62,837 bases of DNA from the NCBI GenBank assembly GCA_903927185.1, contig CAIYLW010000101.1:1-62837 (forward strand), given 5' to 3'. The translations under genes and the position numbers were made by a program. Under the pieces are notes generated by a model. That model was given only the letters and a program-made list of their open reading frames with translations, searched no databases and was not told where the DNA came from. The DNA comes from an uncultured Bacteroidota bacterium. GTDB lineage: Bacteria; Bacteroidota; Bacteroidia; Chitinophagales; Chitinophagaceae. This document shows, piece after piece, positions 9,480 through 18,277 of this stretch; position 1 is the first letter of the stretch; each line of letters opens with the position of its first letter.

Positions 9480-11219
9480 TTAAATATTCCCTTTTTTCAA
9501 TTCTGAAACTGCAAAATCAGCAGCTCTAGCAGTTAAGGCCATATATGTTAAAGATGGATTTTGGCAAGCAGAAGATACCATACAAGCACCATCAGTTACG
9601 AATACGTTTTTGGCATCCCATACTTGATTGTTAGCATTCAATACTGAAGTCTTAGAATCCTTACCCATTCGAGCAGTTCCCATTTCATGAATACCATGAC
9701 CCATTGCATGGCCAGTATCGTGTGTTTTAATTTCTTTCACACCAGCAGCTTCGAACATAGCCACTAAATCATCTACAATTGCTTTACGCATTTTCTTTTC
9801 ATTGTCTTTCAATTCTGCATCCATAGATAATACAGGTAAACCCCATTTATCCTTTACCGTTTTATCCAATGTTATTTTATTCTCATGATAGGGTAATATC
9901 TCGCCAAAACCACCAGCACCAATCGACCAACCTCCTGGTTCTGTCAATGCTTCTTTAAATCCTGCACCGATATTCATTTCAGCAATTTCCCTACTCCAGC
10001 CTGATCTACTTGCTGAACCTTGATAGCCATAACCACGAAGAAAGTCCCGTTTATCACCAGATAAATTTGCAAATCTTGGAATATAAAATCCGTTAGCTCT
10101 TCTACCTGAATAATAATTGTCTTCAAATCCTTCTACCTTACCAGATGCTCCAAGATTATAATGATGGTCCATAATATTATGGCCCAATTCTCCGCTGCTA
10201 CTGCCTAATCCATCTGTCCAAACATCTGTAGCCGAATTCATTAATACCCAAGCCGAATTCAAAGAAGAAGCATTTAGGAAAACTATTTTTGAAAGGAAGG
10301 TATAAGTCTTATTTGTTTCTGCATCCAACACTTCCACACCTGTAGCTTTTTTAGTATTCTTATCATATAAAACTTGTGTAACAATACTCCAGGGGCGAAC
10401 AGTTAAATTTCCTGTTTTCATCGCTGCAGGTAAAGTGGAAGATTGGGTACTAAAGTAACCCCCGAATGGACAACCTTCCCAACAACGGTTTCTGAATTGA
10501 CAAGCAGTTCTTCCAGGAATAGCAGCAGTTAAATTAGCTACTCTACCAATGATCAAGTGTCTGCTATCTTTATACTGAGCTTTAATTCTTGCGGCAACAT
10601 CTTTCTCCACGAAATTCAAATCCATAGGAGGTAAAAAATGTCCATCGGGCAAATGTGGTAAGCCTTCTTTTGAGCCACTAATTCCGGCAAATTTTTCTAC
10701 ATAATCGTACCAGGGTGCTACGTCTTTGTATCGAATAGGCCAATCAATAGCAACTCCATCTTTTGCATTTGCTTCAAAATCCAAATCACTCCATCGATAG
10801 CTTTGTCTTCCCCATAGAAGCGATCTTCCTCCTAATTGATAACTTCTCCACCAAGTAAATGGTTTCACTTCTGTATACGGGCATTCTTCTTCATTTACCC
10901 ATGAATCCATCACTGTTTCACTCGCAGCCCAGCCTCTATGTATTACCGGGTATTTTTTCTTTTGTTCTACAGTTGTTCTGCCTCGATGCTCTAACTCCCA
11001 GGGGTCTTTATTGGAAAATTTATAATCCTTAATATGCTGATGGTCGCGACCTCTCTCAAGCATTAATACTTTTAAACCTTTTTCAGTTAATTCTTTGGCA
11101 GCCCATCCACCACTGATACCCGATCCAATAACTATAGCATCGTAAGTGTTTTGTTCGGCTGACTTGGTATTTAAATAAGTTGAATCGTTAGGCATAGCTC
11201 TAGATTTGATTTTCTGCAT
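9480..11219 (-). CDS. GMC-family FAD-dependent oxidoreductase
   Basis: A 579-residue flavoprotein of the glucose-methanol-choline oxidoreductase family, which oxidises an alcohol or sugar hydroxyl. It shows the N-terminal dinucleotide fold YDAIVIGSGISGGWAAKELT, the second FAD segment GGRSLLWGRQSYRWSD, a Cys-containing FRNRCWEGCPFGGYFSTQSS typical of a bacterial subgroup, HEMGTARMG, and the C-terminal active-site block SACQNPSLTYMALTARAADF. There is no signal peptide and no Tat motif, and no small gluconate-dehydrogenase subunit gene is adjacent. It precedes the DUF1593 gene by 8 bases and follows the FAD amine oxidase gene after 167 bases. The 3-keto-glycoside and inositol oxidising branches of this family are plausible, but the substrate is not established. 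Confidence 0.9.
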   Translation of the reverse strand: MQKIKSRAMPNDSTYLNTKSAEQNTYDAIVIGSGISGGWAAKELTEKGLKVLMLERGRDHQHIKDYKFSNKDPWELEHRGRTTVEQKKKYPVIHRGWAASETVMDSWVNEEECPYTEVKPFTWWRSYQLGGRSLLWGRQSYRWSDLDFEANAKDGVAIDWPIRYKDVAPWYDYVEKFAGISGSKEGLPHLPDGHFLPPMDLNFVEKDVAARIKAQYKDSRHLIIGRVANLTAAIPGRTACQFRNRCWEGCPFGGYFSTQSSTLPAAMKTGNLTVRPWSIVTQVLYDKNTKKATGVEVLDAETNKTYTFLSKIVFLNASSLNSAWVLMNSATDVWTDGLGSSSGELGHNIMDHHYNLGASGKVEGFEDNYYSGRRANGFYIPRFANLSGDKRDFLRGYGYQGSASRSGWSREIAEMNIGAGFKEALTEPGGWSIGAGGFGEILPYHENKITLDKTVKDKWGLPVLSMDAELKDNEKKMRKAIVDDLVAMFEAAGVKEIKTHDTGHAMGHGIHEMGTARMGKDSKTSVLNANNQVWDAKNVFVTDGACMVSSACQNPSLTYMALTARAADFAVSELKKGNI

Positions 11220-11386
11220 CGTTAACAGAATGAGTCAATAAATCTAAAACTTTATGTTTAAATAAGCACAACAGAATTAAAGAGAATAAACAGGTAGGTT
11301 AACCATTTTCTTCAAGAAGCATTAGAAAGTCTTTATTAGTATACAGTTATTTTAAAAGAATTTAAAAGTAAATTTTGTGATACTTA

Positions 11387-12517
11387 TTAATGAATATGTG
11401 CAATTGTTTCTTCTGCGAGCCCGAAAGAAAGTGTCATTCCATTACCGCCCAAACCATTAATGATATAAACATTAGGGCTTGGATGTAATACCAGTTCAGT
11501 AGCAGAATTAGTCATTTTAGGTAAAATTCCATGCCAGCTTTGAACCATTACCCAGTTGTCTTTAATAGCAAATGTTTTTAAATAATCGAGTATCAAAATG
11601 TTCAAGTGTGCTTTATCAAATGGATCAAAGGTATTTGCATATTCATGCGTATCACCCACAGTTAGTTCTCCTCTTTCGTTTTGAGATACCATCACATGGA
11701 TTCCATTATCCAAATAATCTCCCAGATCAGCATTGTATCTATTCTTTAATTTTTGTAAAGAAGGTGCAACTTTAAAAGAGTGATAATGAATGAGAGATAA
11801 TCCACCGCAAATAGAAGTGCCAATTCTCCAATCAGTTTCTGGAGGAGCAAAACGCATCATTTGTAATTTGCATTTTGTGATGGGTTGATCTGCAAATAAT
11901 TCTGGATATAATGTTTCAAGATCTGGGCCACTACAAACAAAAATAATATCTGCATGAAAATGTTGACTGCCTGCTTTTAATTGATTCCCATTGATTTCAG
12001 TAATGGTTGTATTCCATATAAAAGTCACATCTAAATATTCGGATAAATAATCTGGCACTTTAGCAATGGCTTCTCTGGGATCTATGATCATTTCAGAGTT
12101 ACTAAATAGTCCACCTTTGAGTTTATCCGGATTAATCCCTTTAAATTTTTTCAAAATATTTTCTGGATCCATTAATTGAACTGGTCTTCCGTTGGAAGTA
12201 AAACTTTCAAATAATTCTTGTAAAACTATCCATTCGTCATCATGATAAGCCAGGTGTAAACTTCCTACTTCATCATACCAGATACCAACACTGTCTGCAA
12301 TTTCTTTCCAAATTTGCTTACTGCGAATAGCCCGATTATACAATACACCATCGGGTTGGCCAATTGGCCATAGCATCCCAAAATTTCGAATGGAAGCCCC
12401 TACTGCTTTTTGATTCCTTTCTATGATGGTAACTTGGTATCCTTTTAATGACAAAGCTCTTGCGGTAGCTAACCCTACAATACCCGCACCTATAACAATG
12501 GCAGTTTGCTGGCCCAT
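11387..12517 (-). CDS. FAD-dependent amine oxidase of the phosphonate-linked TIGR03364 type
   Basis: A 376-residue cytoplasmic flavoprotein of the D-amino-acid oxidase fold. The start TAIVIGAGIVGLATARALSL is the FAD-binding glycine loop. The features I recall for TIGR03364 are all here: ASIRNFGMLWPIGQPDG, EVGSLHLAYHDDEW, MIIDPREAIAKVPDYL, KCKLQMMRFAPP, HVMVSQNERGELTVGDTHEY and the final GLGGNGMTLSFGLAE. That family was named for its gene association with phosphonatase-like enzymes and phosphonate transporters, and it is proposed to deaminate an aminophosphonate related to 2-aminoethylphosphonate. Its ATG begins 1 base after the stop of the DUF5690 transporter gene, so the two are very likely translationally coupled. 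This suggests that the transporter supplies its substrate. Confidence 0.88.
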   Translation of the reverse strand: MGQQTAIVIGAGIVGLATARALSLKGYQVTIIERNQKAVGASIRNFGMLWPIGQPDGVLYNRAIRSKQIWKEIADSVGIWYDEVGSLHLAYHDDEWIVLQELFESFTSNGRPVQLMDPENILKKFKGINPDKLKGGLFSNSEMIIDPREAIAKVPDYLSEYLDVTFIWNTTITEINGNQLKAGSQHFHADIIFVCSGPDLETLYPELFADQPITKCKLQMMRFAPPETDWRIGTSICGGLSLIHYHSFKVAPSLQKLKNRYNADLGDYLDNGIHVMVSQNERGELTVGDTHEYANTFDPFDKAHLNILILDYLKTFAIKDNWVMVQSWHGILPKMTNSATELVLHPSPNVYIINGLGGNGMTLSFGLAEETIAHIH

Positions 12518-12518
12518 A

Positions 12519-13802
12519 CTATTGAAATATTATTTGATATTTTTTATTGAAGTACCTAAGAGCAAATATGGATCCTATAATTCCAAATACAGATAATCCT
12601 ACTACCCCCCAGCTGTATAAAATAGACCAGTGAATTTTTAATTGAAAAACAGTTTTTAAAAGAATAACTGATACACTTCCCAGGTAACCAAATGAGTCTG
12701 CTAAATAAATTAAGAAGCCAACGTTACCCGAGATTCTAAAAGTTGCAATCATCCGATCAAAAAGGATACAATTGAACGGAATATAACCTATGTATAATCC
12801 AAGTCCAACTAGTGTCATCCAAATAAAAGGTCCAATGATTCCCTGAATAAATAAAAAGGATGAAATCCCTGCAATTAAAAACCCAACAATAATAATATAC
12901 TGAGTAATTACAAATGCTCTTCGATTATTCTTAATTAAAATCATACTTCCAATTAATACCAACACTATTAATGTAATTGGAATTTCAGTAGCAGTAAATA
13001 CCGAAGGTTGATTACCAAAACCAAGTTCTTTCCATATATCTGCTGCAAAATTATCGCGGATATCTCTAAACACGGTAAGCACTACATAAATAATAATAAA
13101 TAGCAATAGCCCGGGTCTAAATGTATTGATGAACTTTTTTCGATCTTCTTTATTCATCGGCAATCGGGTTACCCTTGATCTAATATCTGATTCAGAAGGT
13201 GGGGGAATTCTTTCCATCAAATAAACTAAAATAATTAATGGAAAAAAAAATACAGCCCCAGTTGCAAATGGCAACCACCAATCAGAAATCATGAAATTAA
13301 TTTGCAAGGCTTTTGCTATTGACTTAACAAATCCCGAAGAAAAAATAAAACTTACCGCCAGAGCAGCTCCAATAAAATCTGTTGCCTTTCTGCCTTCTAC
13401 ATATGAAAAAATAATTCCCCAAATAATGCCCAGAGGGAATCCATTTATAAATAAAAAAACAACTGACCAAGGTGCAGGCACGATAGCCAGTAATAAAAGT
13501 GAAACCCAGGAAATACCTACTAACAAAAGAATCAGCTTACCTCTACCGATTTTTTTCATTTCGGCAATAAACTTAATACCATAAAATTTGCTGGTCATAT
13601 AACCCAAGACCTGACTAATAACTAGCGCATCTTTAAAAGCTAACCCAAAAACTTTTGGGCCATCGGCAAAAGCTCCTACAGTAAATGGTTTCCTAAATGC
13701 ATAAACTGTTGCATATGTAAGAAAACAAATAATTGCAGCATATAATGCTACCCAATTCTCTCTGAATTTTTCTTGTCGTAAAAAAAGCAACAGTTGTTTC
13801 AA
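12519..13802 (-). CDS. DUF5690-type MFS transporter, GlpT/UhpT-like (copy 1)
   Basis: A 427-residue inner-membrane protein with about 12 hydrophobic segments, fitting the Bacteroidota family DUF5690. I see resemblance to organophosphate:phosphate antiporters. YATVYAFRKPF in helix 1 aligns with the GlpT segment YAAYYLVRKNF, placing Arg37 at the position of the substrate Arg45. YVVLTVFRDIRDNFA places an Arg where GlpT has Arg269. GYMTSKFYG and DSFGYLGSVSV also match GlpT positions. The start is TTG 13802; no ATG or GTG lies in frame between the upstream stop and the first helix. It is 39 bases after the phosphoesterase gene and 1 base before the FAD oxidase gene. Import of an organophosphonate or organophosphate is my inference. 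A second copy lies at 29091. Confidence 0.85.
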   Translation of the reverse strand: MKQLLLFLRQEKFRENWVALYAAIICFLTYATVYAFRKPFTVGAFADGPKVFGLAFKDALVISQVLGYMTSKFYGIKFIAEMKKIGRGKLILLLVGISWVSLLLLAIVPAPWSVVFLFINGFPLGIIWGIIFSYVEGRKATDFIGAALAVSFIFSSGFVKSIAKALQINFMISDWWLPFATGAVFFFPLIILVYLMERIPPPSESDIRSRVTRLPMNKEDRKKFINTFRPGLLLFIIIYVVLTVFRDIRDNFAADIWKELGFGNQPSVFTATEIPITLIVLVLIGSMILIKNNRRAFVITQYIIIVGFLIAGISSFLFIQGIIGPFIWMTLVGLGLYIGYIPFNCILFDRMIATFRISGNVGFLIYLADSFGYLGSVSVILLKTVFQLKIHWSILYSWGVVGLSVFGIIGSIFALRYFNKKYQIIFQ

Positions 13803-13841
13803 TGAGTTATTTTTTTTAAAAGTGAAAGCTTTAATCTAAAT

Positions 13842-16580
13842 CTATTTGTTACCCATAATTACAAACTGATTAGGTGTTTGTTGTTGATAATGATTTGCAC
13901 GCATATCTGAAGGCGCATCCATTTTAGGTCCTTGTTCTATTTTGCGCCAATCAATATCACGATGGTATTTTTTCATTGCTTTATGAACATCAAATACCCT
14001 TTCATCATGCTTTTCTAAAGTATAAGGAGTAAAGTCCGGTTTGTTGGTAAAAAAGTCTGTAAGCAAACTTCCTGTAGCATCATACTGATTCACATAAGGC
14101 ACTCCTAAAATATTATAAATGGTTTTTAGAATAGCTCCAAAATTTGCATGCGTATGGCTTACATAATTTTTCTTCACATAAGGTCCTGCCATCATTAAAA
14201 TAGAACGGTGTGCATCAATATGATCAACTCCACCTTGTGGGTCATCTTCCGTAATCACAACCAACATATTTTCCCAATATTTTGTGCGAGAAAGAAAATG
14301 AAGAATTCTACCCACTGCTAAATCATTGTCAGCTACAAAAGAATGTGGAAAATAATATCCATCTTCCGGTCTTGCGCCAGCAGTATGATCATTAGGCACC
14401 TGCATCGTTATTAATGAAGGCATTAACTCTTTCCCTTTGATCCATTTATTAGTAAACTCTGTTTCAAACTGATCCATTCTAAATTGATCAGGGATATTAC
14501 AATTAAAGCCTGCATAATTATGACTTGTATTTGGGAACAAAGCTTTTTGCATAGGAACCATTACTATATGACCACCTCCTGTAGCTGTATCATTCCATTC
14601 CTCTCTATTATGAGCAGTTTCATTTGCTTCACCAAAATTGTAAAACATAATTTTCTTTCTATCTAATGCCTCCCAAAGCCCTCCCCTTTCAGCATAATCT
14701 TCGGGATCCATACTTCCTGTAGTACCTGGAAACCTGCGTCCAGGAGCTTTTGAAAATATTTTCGCTTCCTTACTTACACTTGAATTCACTTCCACCCACT
14801 CATTAGGAATTACACCCATCATCCAGTGATGCCCATGAATAGATGCATCACTATCACAATAAAAATTATCACTGATTGCAAATTGTTTAGCAGCCTTATG
14901 ATGATTAGGTGTGATTTTTAAATTTTTGAAATTTGCCCGCATAGAATCCGGAATAGTATACTCGTTATTTATACCAAATCTAGCTAATGAACTATCCCCA
15001 TTGGCGTTTGCAAATTGACCAAATACTTCATCATAGGTTCTATTTTCTTTAGTGATATAAACTATGTACTTAATCGGGGTTTCTGTAATTCCGGGCAATA
15101 CAGGCAAAGGGTTTTCTTTATCGGCAATAACCGTTGTTTCCACAAATGTATTTTTAATACATTGCTGTGTATAATGCTGTAATTGTGCTGAATCCGGTAT
15201 CACCACTTTTTGAAAACTTCCCAACTGAATATCCCCAATATAAGTTCCTTGAATGGGAGCTTTGAAATCTTTACCACCATTCGGTCCTGCACCTAATCCA
15301 CGGCAGGTAATGATATATAGTTCTTTCTCCTCTTTTCCAAGTAATACCCTGGTAGGTCCCCAACCAGTTGGTATCAGACCAAGTGTTTTTTTAGAAGCAA
15401 TATCAACCACTGCTACCGCATTAAATCCTAATAATGCTACATACAATGTTTTCTCATCTTTACTAATGGTAATTCCAAAAGGCAATAGTCCGCGATATTT
15501 ATCAATCTTACTATCAACGGTGATGTTAATATGACCAAGAATTTTATGATTAACTAAATCAAGAATTGAAATATTATCGTTGGTTGCATTGGTAACATAG
15601 GCAAAATCTTTTCCCACTGCAATACTATTCGGACTTGCCCCTCCAACCACTTCAGCACCTTCAATCATCTCTCCTATTTGATTGCCCGTTTTAAATTTGT
15701 CGACTACTTTATTTTTAGCAAGATTTATAGTAAATACACTCATCGCCTCAGGAACAAGTGGACTTCCCACACCGGGTGCTTTTTTCCCTTCTACTCTTGT
15801 GCCTTTAATAGATTCTTCCGTGTTATCGCCATAAGGTTGACGAGAAATCATCTTTGATTCATAATTTTCTTTGTTGGCTCTTTTGATTAATGGGTAAGAA
15901 TACATACCCACATTTGCCACAATTGCCATCTTCTCATCTGAACTTAATGCTAATCCAAAAGGCTGTCTTCCAACAGGAATGGAAGCAGTAATTTTTTTAG
16001 ATTTTAAATCATACCGAACCATTCTAAAATTGGCTCTATCCAGGATCAATAATTCTGATTCATTTTGTGTTAATACTAAATCCGAAGTAAAACTATCTTC
16101 ATAAAAAACACCACGCACATATCCATTCAAAGAAATAGAATCAATGGTTTCCATTTTTTCTAAATCGTATAAGATTACTGCACCATTATCGCCACCACTT
16201 AAAAATATTTTTTTAGAATCGTTTGTAAAGGCTAAACCTAAATTAGATCCCTTTGAAAAAGGTGACTTAATTTTATTGTCATAGGAAGGAACTCTAATAG
16301 CAGACATGGTTTTTACATCAATCAATGTAAAAACGCCATCGTGCAAACTAATTATCTTTTTTCCATCAGGCGAGAGTTTCATGCCAAAAGGATCATGCGT
16401 AATACGCAACAATTCTCCTGCTGGGCTAACATATCTTCCGCTTGGTAATACGGAAACCCCTGTTTCATTGATGGCACAGAATTCTTGAATACCTGGAACC
16501 TGTAAAACACTCACTTTCTCTTGAGCTGTTAACTGAACAGATATTGCAATAAATAAAAACGCGAATAGACCCTTGTTCAT
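13842..16580 (-). CDS. secreted YncE-like beta-propeller fused to PF04185-type phosphoesterase
   Basis: A 912-residue exported two-domain protein (signal peptide ending SVQLTAQ). Residues of about 30-420 form a YncE/40-residue beta-propeller with repeated units such as DKMAIVANVG-like KMAIVANVGMYS, DFAYVTNATNDNISILDL and EKTLYVALLGFNAVAVVDIA. Residues of about 490-900 form an alkaline-phosphatase-superfamily phosphoesterase: ITKENRTYDEVFGQF, ISDNFYCDSDASIHGHHWMM, HTAGARPEDGYYFPHSF and VVITEDDPQGGVDHIDAHR. The PF04185 family includes phospholipase C and acid phosphatases. It lies after susD (86-base gap with a strong hairpin) and before the DUF5690 transporter gene, which suggests it releases a small phospho- or phosphono-compound in the periplasm or at the surface for import. 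Confidence 0.92.
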   Translation of the reverse strand: MNKGLFAFLFIAISVQLTAQEKVSVLQVPGIQEFCAINETGVSVLPSGRYVSPAGELLRITHDPFGMKLSPDGKKIISLHDGVFTLIDVKTMSAIRVPSYDNKIKSPFSKGSNLGLAFTNDSKKIFLSGGDNGAVILYDLEKMETIDSISLNGYVRGVFYEDSFTSDLVLTQNESELLILDRANFRMVRYDLKSKKITASIPVGRQPFGLALSSDEKMAIVANVGMYSYPLIKRANKENYESKMISRQPYGDNTEESIKGTRVEGKKAPGVGSPLVPEAMSVFTINLAKNKVVDKFKTGNQIGEMIEGAEVVGGASPNSIAVGKDFAYVTNATNDNISILDLVNHKILGHINITVDSKIDKYRGLLPFGITISKDEKTLYVALLGFNAVAVVDIASKKTLGLIPTGWGPTRVLLGKEEKELYIITCRGLGAGPNGGKDFKAPIQGTYIGDIQLGSFQKVVIPDSAQLQHYTQQCIKNTFVETTVIADKENPLPVLPGITETPIKYIVYITKENRTYDEVFGQFANANGDSSLARFGINNEYTIPDSMRANFKNLKITPNHHKAAKQFAISDNFYCDSDASIHGHHWMMGVIPNEWVEVNSSVSKEAKIFSKAPGRRFPGTTGSMDPEDYAERGGLWEALDRKKIMFYNFGEANETAHNREEWNDTATGGGHIVMVPMQKALFPNTSHNYAGFNCNIPDQFRMDQFETEFTNKWIKGKELMPSLITMQVPNDHTAGARPEDGYYFPHSFVADNDLAVGRILHFLSRTKYWENMLVVITEDDPQGGVDHIDAHRSILMMAGPYVKKNYVSHTHANFGAILKTIYNILGVPYVNQYDATGSLLTDFFTNKPDFTPYTLEKHDERVFDVHKAMKKYHRDIDWRKIEQGPKMDAPSDMRANHYQQQTPNQFVIMGNK

Positions 16581-16598
16581 GCTTTGTATTTTACATAA

Positions 16599-16635
16599 AA
16601 GTAGGAGCGAAATTTTACAAATCTCGCTCCTACTT
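16599..16635 (-). terminator. 12-bp stem-loop between susD and the phosphoesterase gene
   Basis: AAGTAGGAGCGA (16599-16610) is perfectly complementary to TCGCTCCTACTT (16624-16635), and four further pairs form inside after one mismatch. On the operon strand it is followed by TTTTATG. It starts 31 bases after the susD stop. It may act as a partial terminator or as a 3' mRNA-stabilising structure that lets SusCD be made in excess over the enzymes downstream. Confidence 0.7.
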
Positions 16636-16666
16636 ATTTATTTACTATAAGATAATCTGGTTAACC

Positions 16667-18241
16667 TTATTGAATCAACCACATTTTAGCATTGATATCA
16701 TCTTTACCACCATACTGACTAGTTACTGCAGCAGCATTGTTAACTGCATTGGTAGCTAATTCAGAAGAAGGGTATTGATAACGCAATGGAATAACATTAC
16801 TATTTCCTACGCCCGGACCAGTTGAGAAAGTTGGAACACCTGTTCTTCTCCACTGATAGTAACCTTCTAAACCAGAATTACGTGCAAGTGATAAATAACG
16901 CTGAGTTAAAATTTGATTTAAACCATTTGCATTATCACCAGCATAGGCTACTGAAGGCTGACTGAAATAATTGGCATAGCTGAAGTTTACATTATAGCTA
17001 ACATAATCGCCAGGAGCTGTACCTTTTAAGAAAGAAACTGTATTTGCACCATCAGCTACTCCATAGAAAGAGAACATTGCTTTCACACCTTGCTGATACC
17101 AGGTATTAGCAGAACCTGTAATCCAACCACGATTGATAGCTTCAGCAATATTTAAACACATTTCAGGATATCCCACTAAGAAAGTGTTCTCTCCAGTATA
17201 AGTGTCATAATATCTTTTACGACCAATTGGAGAAATCAAGAAGGCATTAATTTTACCACCTAATGTACTCATGTCTTCCCCATTTCCACCACCAACAAAT
17301 GATTGGTAAGAAGTATCTGCAAAACCTAAACCGCGAGCAGGATCGGCAACTTTCATCGCTCTTAAATCATTCAAACCAGCCAAAGTATTTAACCAAGTTG
17401 ATGCTACACATAAACGGGTTGCATCATTACCATAGTTTCCTTTGTTGTTTGGATAATAATTTAAAGTAGCATTATATTGGTATTCCCAGTTGTCTGTTAA
17501 ATCACCCATTATAGGATACTTCGCTGGATTGTTATATACATCAGCAAATTTCTGTTTGATATTTAAATCAGCATCAGCAGATTTTTTACTTAAGTTAATT
17601 AACACACGCAGCTTATAAGAATTCACTACTTTCTGCCATTGCTTTAATGCAGTTAAAGGATCTTTAGCATTGGTAATTCTTTCTAAGAAATAAAAATCAC
17701 CTAACAAGGAAGTATTTGAAGAAGCAATTAAAGCAGCCAATTCTGTATTAGCGTCTTCTAATAATTGTAAACTCTGAATAAACACTTGTTTTTGTGTATC
17801 ATACTTTGGAGTTGGAACTTTCAATCCTTTCAGCGCATCTGACATTGGAATATCTCCCACTTTCATGGTCATATCAATGAACAAATAAGCTTTAAAGAAT
17901 TTAGCTAAAGCGGTATAAGGATTACTGCTACTTGCTTTAAGTGCTTCAGTTTCCATTGCTTTTACGTTTTGCAAAATGTTGTAGTCTAAATTAGCACTAC
18001 CTGTCCAATAGGTATTTGTACCATAGTAAGTGTAAGTAGACAAAGTATATTGACTAAACTTGTCTTCATCTCCACCAGGGAACACCATCATGGAGTTCTC
18101 AATTTGTCTTAACAAAAGGTAAGCAGGAACAGCAGTTGGCTGATTTGGATTCACCGCGTACTTTTCGAATGTTTTAGTACAACTGCTTGCTATTAGTGCA
18201 ATAGCTATAAACAGTATACCGAATTTCTTATTCAATTTCAT
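16667..18241 (-). CDS. SusD-like lipoprotein of the SusD-like_2 type
   Basis: A 524-residue surface lipoprotein, the binding partner of the SusC protein encoded 36 bases upstream. The signal is MKLNKKFGILFIAIALIASS with lipobox cysteine (ASSC). I use ATG 18241, because the longer frame at 18265 starts with TTG and would put extra polar residues before the signal. Features of the SusD-like_2 branch (PF12771 in my recall) are NPNQPTAVPAYLLLRQIENS, ALAKFFKAYLFIDMTMKVGD, LTALKQWQKVVNSYKLRVLI, FLVGYPEMCLNIAEAINRGW and YWQWRR-like LEGYYQWRRTGVPTF. The substrate is unknown. Its position in front of a phosphoesterase, an organophosphate-like transporter and a phosphonate-type oxidase points to a phosphorus-containing ligand. 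Confidence 0.93.
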   Translation of the reverse strand: MKLNKKFGILFIAIALIASSCTKTFEKYAVNPNQPTAVPAYLLLRQIENSMMVFPGGDEDKFSQYTLSTYTYYGTNTYWTGSANLDYNILQNVKAMETEALKASSSNPYTALAKFFKAYLFIDMTMKVGDIPMSDALKGLKVPTPKYDTQKQVFIQSLQLLEDANTELAALIASSNTSLLGDFYFLERITNAKDPLTALKQWQKVVNSYKLRVLINLSKKSADADLNIKQKFADVYNNPAKYPIMGDLTDNWEYQYNATLNYYPNNKGNYGNDATRLCVASTWLNTLAGLNDLRAMKVADPARGLGFADTSYQSFVGGGNGEDMSTLGGKINAFLISPIGRKRYYDTYTGENTFLVGYPEMCLNIAEAINRGWITGSANTWYQQGVKAMFSFYGVADGANTVSFLKGTAPGDYVSYNVNFSYANYFSQPSVAYAGDNANGLNQILTQRYLSLARNSGLEGYYQWRRTGVPTFSTGPGVGNSNVIPLRYQYPSSELATNAVNNAAAVTSQYGGKDDINAKMWLIQ

Positions 18242-18277
18242 AATTGTATTTTTTAATGTTTTCAATGATTTAAAATA

